Shown here piece by piece: positions 60,074 to 64,000 of a DNA stretch of 64,000 nt. The notes under the pieces were generated by a model, which saw only the letters and a list, made by a program, of their open reading frames with translations, was not told where the DNA came from and did no database searches. Both the position numbers and the translations under genes were made by a program. Position 1 is the first letter of the stretch. Every line of letters begins with the position of its first letter. This stretch comes from CAZAMP01 sp964486455. Lineage in GTDB: Bacteria; Eisenbacteria; RBG-16-71-46; CAZAMP01. The stretch spans positions 1-64,000 of the forward strand of contig CAZAMP010000015.1 of NCBI GenBank assembly GCA_964486455.1. Reading direction: 5' to 3'.

Positions 60074-60589
60074 GTGAGTCGACGTAGGGGCCCCATTTTG
60101 CCGCAAGGGGTGTTTGACCGCCTCCGGCGCCGTCTGGCCGGAGGTCTCTCCTCCCGGGCATCCCGGCAGCCGGAGCGTTCCCCCGTCCTGCGCCGCCCAC
60201 TCCCGGGCGCGCGGCGACACGTGAACGTGAAGCGCCTGCTGCTCTTGGCGGCAGCGGGCTGGGTCTTCTACACGCTCCTGGCGGGCGACCACGGCTACCT
60301 GCGGATCCGTGAGCTCGAGAGTCAGAGAGCCCATCTCGACGACGAGATCAGCCAGCTGGAGACAGAGGTCGCGTCGGTGAAGCAACGTCTGAGGGAGGCC
60401 ACCGACGATCCGTACCAGCTCGAAAAGATCGCGCGCGAACGCTACGGCCTGGCGAGACCCGACGAAACCATCTATCGCTTCAGCCGACATGAGTTCACGA
60501 CACACCGCCCGTCGTCCGACGCCGGCTCGCCCATGGAATGGACTTCCTTAGACGACGGAAGTCTTGACATCCTCGGCGGACCGGAATAG
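60074..60589 (+). CDS. FtsB/DivIC-like septum formation initiator
   Basis: 171 residues from GTG 60074, possibly starting at GTG 60221. A basic N-terminal part precedes a single membrane helix (about 53-70: L-L-L-L-A-A-A-G-W-V-F-Y-T-L-L), a coiled coil (about 77-108) and the family motif D-D-P-Y-Q-L-E-K-I-A-R-E-R-Y-G-L-A-R-P-D-E-T-I-Y. It is probably a division protein linking septal wall synthesis to FtsL/FtsQ-like partners. Seven bases after eno, as in many bacteria. Confidence 0.88.
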   Translation: MSRRRGPILPQGVFDRLRRRLAGGLSSRASRQPERSPVLRRPLPGARRHVNVKRLLLLAAAGWVFYTLLAGDHGYLRIRELESQRAHLDDEISQLETEVASVKQRLREATDDPYQLEKIARERYGLARPDETIYRFSRHEFTTHRPSSDAGSPMEWTSLDDGSLDILGGPE

Positions 60590-60606
60590 CATCTCCTGGC
60601 AATTGT

Positions 60607-60681
<75 letters not shown>

Positions 60682-60718
60682 GATTTCAGAGCCTCTTGAG
60701 AAGAGAGGCCTCAGCCAT

Positions 60719-60760
60719 CGAGGGGCGAAGCCAACCGCGGGCGGCGCCCCTCGCCGTTTT
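60719..60760 (+). terminator. Terminator after the initiator tRNA
   Basis: CGAGGGGCG (60719-60727) pairs with CGCCCCTCG (60745-60753), followed by GCCGTTTT. It lies 38 bases past the tRNA and 79 bases before korA. Confidence 0.7.
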
Positions 60761-60838
60761 GACCGACCATTTCAACCACCGTACTCATCCGGCCGGGGAA
60801 CGAGGCCCCCGATACGTTTCGGGCCCAGGAGCGAGACA

Positions 60839-62650
60839 ATGAACGAGGTGGTCATCCGCTTTGCCGGCGACTCGGGCGACGGCATGCAGCTGACCGGATC
60901 ACAGTTCACAAGCTCGTCAGCCGTCTTCGGCAATGACCTGAGCACACTTCCCGATTTCCCGGCCGAGATCCGCGCCCCCGCCGGAACGATTCCCGGTGTG
61001 AGCGGCTACCAGATCAAGATTTCGAGCCGCGACATTCACACACCCGGCGACGAAACCGACGTTCTCGTCGCCATGAACCCGGCGGCGCTGAAGATCAACC
61101 TTCCGGACGTCACGATGGGCGGGCTTATCATCGTGAATACGGACAGCTTCACGCCGCGAGAGCTCCAGAAGGCCGACTACGCGGAGAATCCGCTCGAAAA
61201 CCATTCGCTCGATCGCTACGAGCTCATTAAGGTCCCCATCACGGCGCTGACGCGAAAGGCGCTCGAGAAGCTGGATCTGAGCCCCCGCGCCGTGGATCGC
61301 TGCAAGAACTTCTTCGCGTTGGGCATGATGTACTACCTCTTCGAGCGCCCAAAAGAGCCGACGCTTCGTTGGATCAAGCAGAAGTTCGAGAAGCGACCGG
61401 ACCTGGTCGAGGCGAACACGCTCGCTCTCAATGGCGGCATCGCCTTCTGCGAGGCCACGCAGGTCTTCCACGAGCGATACAAGATCGCGCCGGCCGCTCT
61501 CCCTTCCGGAACCTACAGAAACATCAGCGGGAATATGGCCGCGGCCCTGGGGCTGCTGGCGGCTTCGAAGCAGTCCGGGCTGCCCCTGTTCCTGGGCAGC
61601 TACCCCATTACGCCGGCGAGCGAGATCTTGCACGAGATCAGTCGCCGCAAGAACTTCAACGCCATCGCCTTTCAGGCCGAGGACGAGATCGCGGCCGTCT
61701 CGTCGGCCCTTGGTGCCGCTTTCGCGGGCCGACTGGCGGCGACGACCACGAGCGGCCCCGGTCTCGACCTCAAGTCGGAGGCGCTGGGCCTGGCCGTCAT
61801 GGTGGAGCTGCCGCTCCTCGTGGTCGACGTGCAGAGAGGAGGTCCGAGCACCGGGCTTCCGACCAAGACGGAGCAGTCGGATCTCATGGCGGCGCTCTTC
61901 GGACGCCACGGCGAAGCCCCGCTCCCCATCATCGCCGCGTCCACTCCGGGCGATTGTTTCTGGGCCACGCTCGAGGGGGCGCGGATCGCGCTCAAGTACA
62001 TGACCCCCGTCATCGTTCTCACCGACGGATACCTCGCCACGGGTTCGGAGCCGTGGCGGGTTCCCGCAGTGAGCGATCTCTCGGAGATCGACGTGGCGTT
62101 TCACTCGGATGCCGAAGGCTTCACCCCGTACTCCCGTGACGCCGACACGCTGGCCCGGCCCTGGGCGCCGGCAGGGGCCGCGGGATGCGAGCATCGGGTC
62201 GGCGGGCTCGAGAAGGAAGACATCACCGGAAACGTATCGTACGACGCGGCCAACCATGAGCGCATGATCCGCCTGCGGGCTGAGAAGATCGCGCGCGTCG
62301 CGGGCGAAATCCCGCCCTCTTCGATCGTTGGCGATCAGGAGCCTGACCTGCTCATCCTGGGTTGGGGATCGACGGAAGGCGCCATTCTCGACGCGGTCGA
62401 GATCGCCCGAGGTGAAGGGATGAGCGTCGGTTCACTGCACCTGCGGTATCTGAATCCGCTTCCGCCGGATCTGGGCGATATGCTCACGCGCGCCAAGCGT
62501 GTGCTCGTCCCGGAAAACAACATGGGACAGCTCGTCCGGCTCGTGCGGGATCGCTACCTGATCGACGCCGAAGGCTATTCGAGCGTGCGAGGCAAGCCGA
62601 TCAAGGTGCAGGAGCTCCTCAAGGAAATGCGCCGGAGGTTGAAGGACTAG
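60839..62650 (+). CDS. korA: 2-oxoacid:ferredoxin oxidoreductase, fused gamma-alpha subunit
   Basis: 603 residues. The N-terminal gamma domain (1-190: G-D-S-G-D-G-M-Q-L-T-G, A-M-N-P-A-A-L) is fused to the alpha domain (about 215-600: G-S-Y-P-I-T-P-A-S-E-I-L, A-A-T-T-T-S-G-P-G-L-D-L-K-S-E, G-P-S-T-G-L-P-T-K-T-E-Q-S-D-L). With KorB it oxidises 2-oxoglutarate or another 2-oxoacid to the acyl-CoA while reducing ferredoxin, in either direction. Four bases separate it from korB. Confidence 0.93.
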   Translation: MNEVVIRFAGDSGDGMQLTGSQFTSSSAVFGNDLSTLPDFPAEIRAPAGTIPGVSGYQIKISSRDIHTPGDETDVLVAMNPAALKINLPDVTMGGLIIVNTDSFTPRELQKADYAENPLENHSLDRYELIKVPITALTRKALEKLDLSPRAVDRCKNFFALGMMYYLFERPKEPTLRWIKQKFEKRPDLVEANTLALNGGIAFCEATQVFHERYKIAPAALPSGTYRNISGNMAAALGLLAASKQSGLPLFLGSYPITPASEILHEISRRKNFNAIAFQAEDEIAAVSSALGAAFAGRLAATTTSGPGLDLKSEALGLAVMVELPLLVVDVQRGGPSTGLPTKTEQSDLMAALFGRHGEAPLPIIAASTPGDCFWATLEGARIALKYMTPVIVLTDGYLATGSEPWRVPAVSDLSEIDVAFHSDAEGFTPYSRDADTLARPWAPAGAAGCEHRVGGLEKEDITGNVSYDAANHERMIRLRAEKIARVAGEIPPSSIVGDQEPDLLILGWGSTEGAILDAVEIARGEGMSVGSLHLRYLNPLPPDLGDMLTRAKRVLVPENNMGQLVRLVRDRYLIDAEGYSSVRGKPIKVQELLKEMRRRLKD

Positions 62651-62653
62651 ATC

Positions 62654-63685
62654 ATGAGCTCGAGCAACGACGGCGCCACCGGCGCCCTGACGAAGCGCGA
62701 TTTCCAGTCGAATCAAGAAGTCCGCTGGTGCCCCGGCTGCGGCGACTACGCCATCCTGAAGGCGGTGCAGTCCGTCCTCCCAACGCTCGGCGTGCCCAAG
62801 GAGAAGTTCGTATTCGTTTCCGGAATCGGATGTTCGAGTCGCTTCCCGTATTACATGAGCACATACGGCTTCCACGGCATCCACGGACGGGCGGCCGCCA
62901 TCGCGACCGGCATCAAGACCGCGAACCCGGACCTGCACGTCTGGGTGGCGACCGGCGACGGAGACTCACTGTCGATCGGCGGCAACCACTTCATCCACCT
63001 GTTGCGCCGAAACGTGAACATCAAGGTGCTCATGTTCAACAACAGAATCTACGGACTGACCAAGGGGCAGTTCTCCCCCACGTCCGAGAGCAACAAGATC
63101 ACCCGCTCGACCCCGTTTGGCAGTGTGGATCACCCATTCAACCCCGTCGCGCTTGCGCTCGGGGCCGGAGCCACGTTCGTCGCGCGAACGGTCGATATCT
63201 ATGGCAAGCATCTCAAGGCCATCATTCAACGTGCGGCCGAGCACAAGGGCGCCGCCTTCGTCGAGATCTACCAGAACTGCAACATCTTCAACGACGGCGC
63301 CTTCGAGTACATGACCGCGCGGGAGATCCGGGGCGACAATGAAGTTGACCTGCAGCACGGCAAGCCGCTGATCTTCGGTCGCGAGATGAACAAGGGCATT
63401 CGACTCACCGGCAACATGCAGCTCGAGGTCGCAGAGATCGGAAAGGACTGCGGCGAAGACGAGCTGATCGTTCACGACGAGAAGGCGACGCCGGCCAGCC
63501 TGTCGTTTCTCCTGAGCCAGGTGGGGCCGCCCAAACTCCCAACCGCTCTCGGGATTTTTCGCTGCGTGGAAGAAGAACCGTTCGAGAAGCGAATTCACGA
63601 TCAGATCGCATCCGTCACCGAGACGCAGAAACCGGGTGAGCTGGATGCGCTGCTGAACGCCGGCGATACGTGGACGGTGAAGTGA
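62654..63685 (+). CDS. korB: 2-oxoacid:ferredoxin oxidoreductase, beta subunit
   Basis: 343 residues; carries the thiamine diphosphate site: W-C-P-G-C-G-D-Y-A-I-L, G-I-G-C-S-S-R-F-P-Y-Y, H-G-R-A-A-A-I-A-T-G-I-K and G-D-G-D-S-L-S-I-G-G-N-H. N-N-R-I-Y-G-L-T-K-G-Q-F-S-P-T follows. The Cys pair binds no ferredoxin-type cluster by itself; the partner ferredoxin is not in the window. Its stop overlaps the next gene's ATG (TGATG). Confidence 0.95.
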   Translation: MSSSNDGATGALTKRDFQSNQEVRWCPGCGDYAILKAVQSVLPTLGVPKEKFVFVSGIGCSSRFPYYMSTYGFHGIHGRAAAIATGIKTANPDLHVWVATGDGDSLSIGGNHFIHLLRRNVNIKVLMFNNRIYGLTKGQFSPTSESNKITRSTPFGSVDHPFNPVALALGAGATFVARTVDIYGKHLKAIIQRAAEHKGAAFVEIYQNCNIFNDGAFEYMTAREIRGDNEVDLQHGKPLIFGREMNKGIRLTGNMQLEVAEIGKDCGEDELIVHDEKATPASLSFLLSQVGPPKLPTALGIFRCVEEEPFEKRIHDQIASVTETQKPGELDALLNAGDTWTVK

Positions 63686-64000
63686 TGCTTCGGGCCGGCC
63701 TCAACATCGCGACGTTGTCATTGGCGATGCTGGCCGGTTCGGTGACGATCTCCGCAACCGCCCCCATCGAGCCCCTTCCGCCCTCCGAGATCGACATCAC
63801 GCATTTGAGCAAAGAGCTGAACTGGACCGCTTCGGATCCTGCCGATCTCACCATGGTCCTGCTATTCCCGCGCGTTCTCATGGAAGCCCTCATCGTCCAA
63901 GGCGGAGAGGCGGAAAGCGACATCAGCGCCGCGCTCAACGTATTCGATCCCTACCTCGTGGTGGGCGTCATTCGCGGGCGATACGACGGCGAGGGCCGGC
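63685..64000 (+). CDS. Secreted protein of unknown function, truncated by the window edge
   Basis: The first 105 residues are visible. A hydrophobic signal segment (about 4-25: I-A-T-L-S-L-A-M-L-A-G-S-V-T-I-S-A-T-A) is followed by P-I-E-P-L-P-P-S-E-I-D-I-T, L-T-M-V-L-L-F-P-R-V-L-M-E-A and V-F-D-P-Y-L-V-V-G-V-I-R-G-R. The ATG overlaps the korB stop by one base, so it is translationally coupled. Family not recognised. Confidence 0.65.
   Translation, partial: MLRAGLNIATLSLAMLAGSVTISATAPIEPLPPSEIDITHLSKELNWTASDPADLTMVLLFPRVLMEALIVQGGEAESDISAALNVFDPYLVVGVIRGRYDGEGR

Overview
The window reads as a chromosomal segment of a GC-rich, diderm, flagellated bacterium assembled as a scaffold (there is one 10-N gap). 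LpxH, an Omp85-type barrel, a PorV-like protein, many lipoproteins, complex I subunits, MotAB and a KorAB ferredoxin oxidoreductase all fit a Gram-negative-type cell. Three features point to a poorly cultured lineage of the wider FCB or Eisenbacteria-like groups: secreted proteins ending in FlgD-Ig/type-A-like C-terminal domains, a PorV homologue beside a giant M6 protease, and a W-G-x-I-K-A-x-Y tail on one secreted protein. This placement is inference from protein style, not a phylogeny.

Layout. 1-1.4 kb: the end of an integrated element, with a tyrosine integrase whose 3' end runs into a tRNA-Asp gene. 1.6-3.8 kb: SxtJ-like / carbamoyltransferase / DUF5989 trio. 3.8-8.9 kb: peptidoglycan recycling operon (murQ-anmK-spoIID-nagZ). 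9.0-10.5 kb: a degenerate sigma-54 activator. 10.7-17 kb: a stress module, with a short sigma-54 activator followed by dnaK, DUF1844, a DnaJ-like gene lacking HPD, and htrA, with a good -24/-12 promoter in front of dnaK. 17-22 kb: pgi, LemA, two TPM proteins, a lipoprotein, an AlkD-like protein and a CPBP-like membrane protein. 22-29 kb: nuoN-M-L-K-J-E plus a TlpA-like lipoprotein. 29-31 kb: two secreted or lipid-anchored proteins, the first behind a sigma-54-type promoter. 31-36 kb: motility and envelope genes (motB, motA, amidase, M23 peptidase). 36-46 kb: lpxH and large secreted proteins, including the M6 protease/PorV pair and an fn3 lipoprotein/DUF4384 operon behind another -24/-12 promoter. 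46-50 kb: a TPR-GAF-AAA+ sigma-54 activator, a small secreted protein and an ArsR regulator. 50-57 kb: rlmN, an NtrY/NtrX-type two-component system, an Omp85 barrel and DUF4390. 57-64 kb: a bactofilin-like membrane protein, ECF sigma factor, enolase, FtsB-like protein, initiator tRNA-Met, korA, korB and a truncated secreted protein.

The recurring theme is sigma-54 control. There are four NtrC-family proteins (three with an intact GAFTGA, one degenerate) and three good -24/-12 promoter candidates, each with short repeats 95-150 bp upstream where activators usually bind. Twice the activator gene sits on the same strand directly upstream of such a promoter. The proposed system is a dedicated activator driving a dnaK-DUF1844-DnaJ-like-HtrA protein-quality operon through sigma-54 instead of sigma-32 or CIRCE. 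Starts were chosen from Shine-Dalgarno spacing and family length; uncertain ones are flagged.
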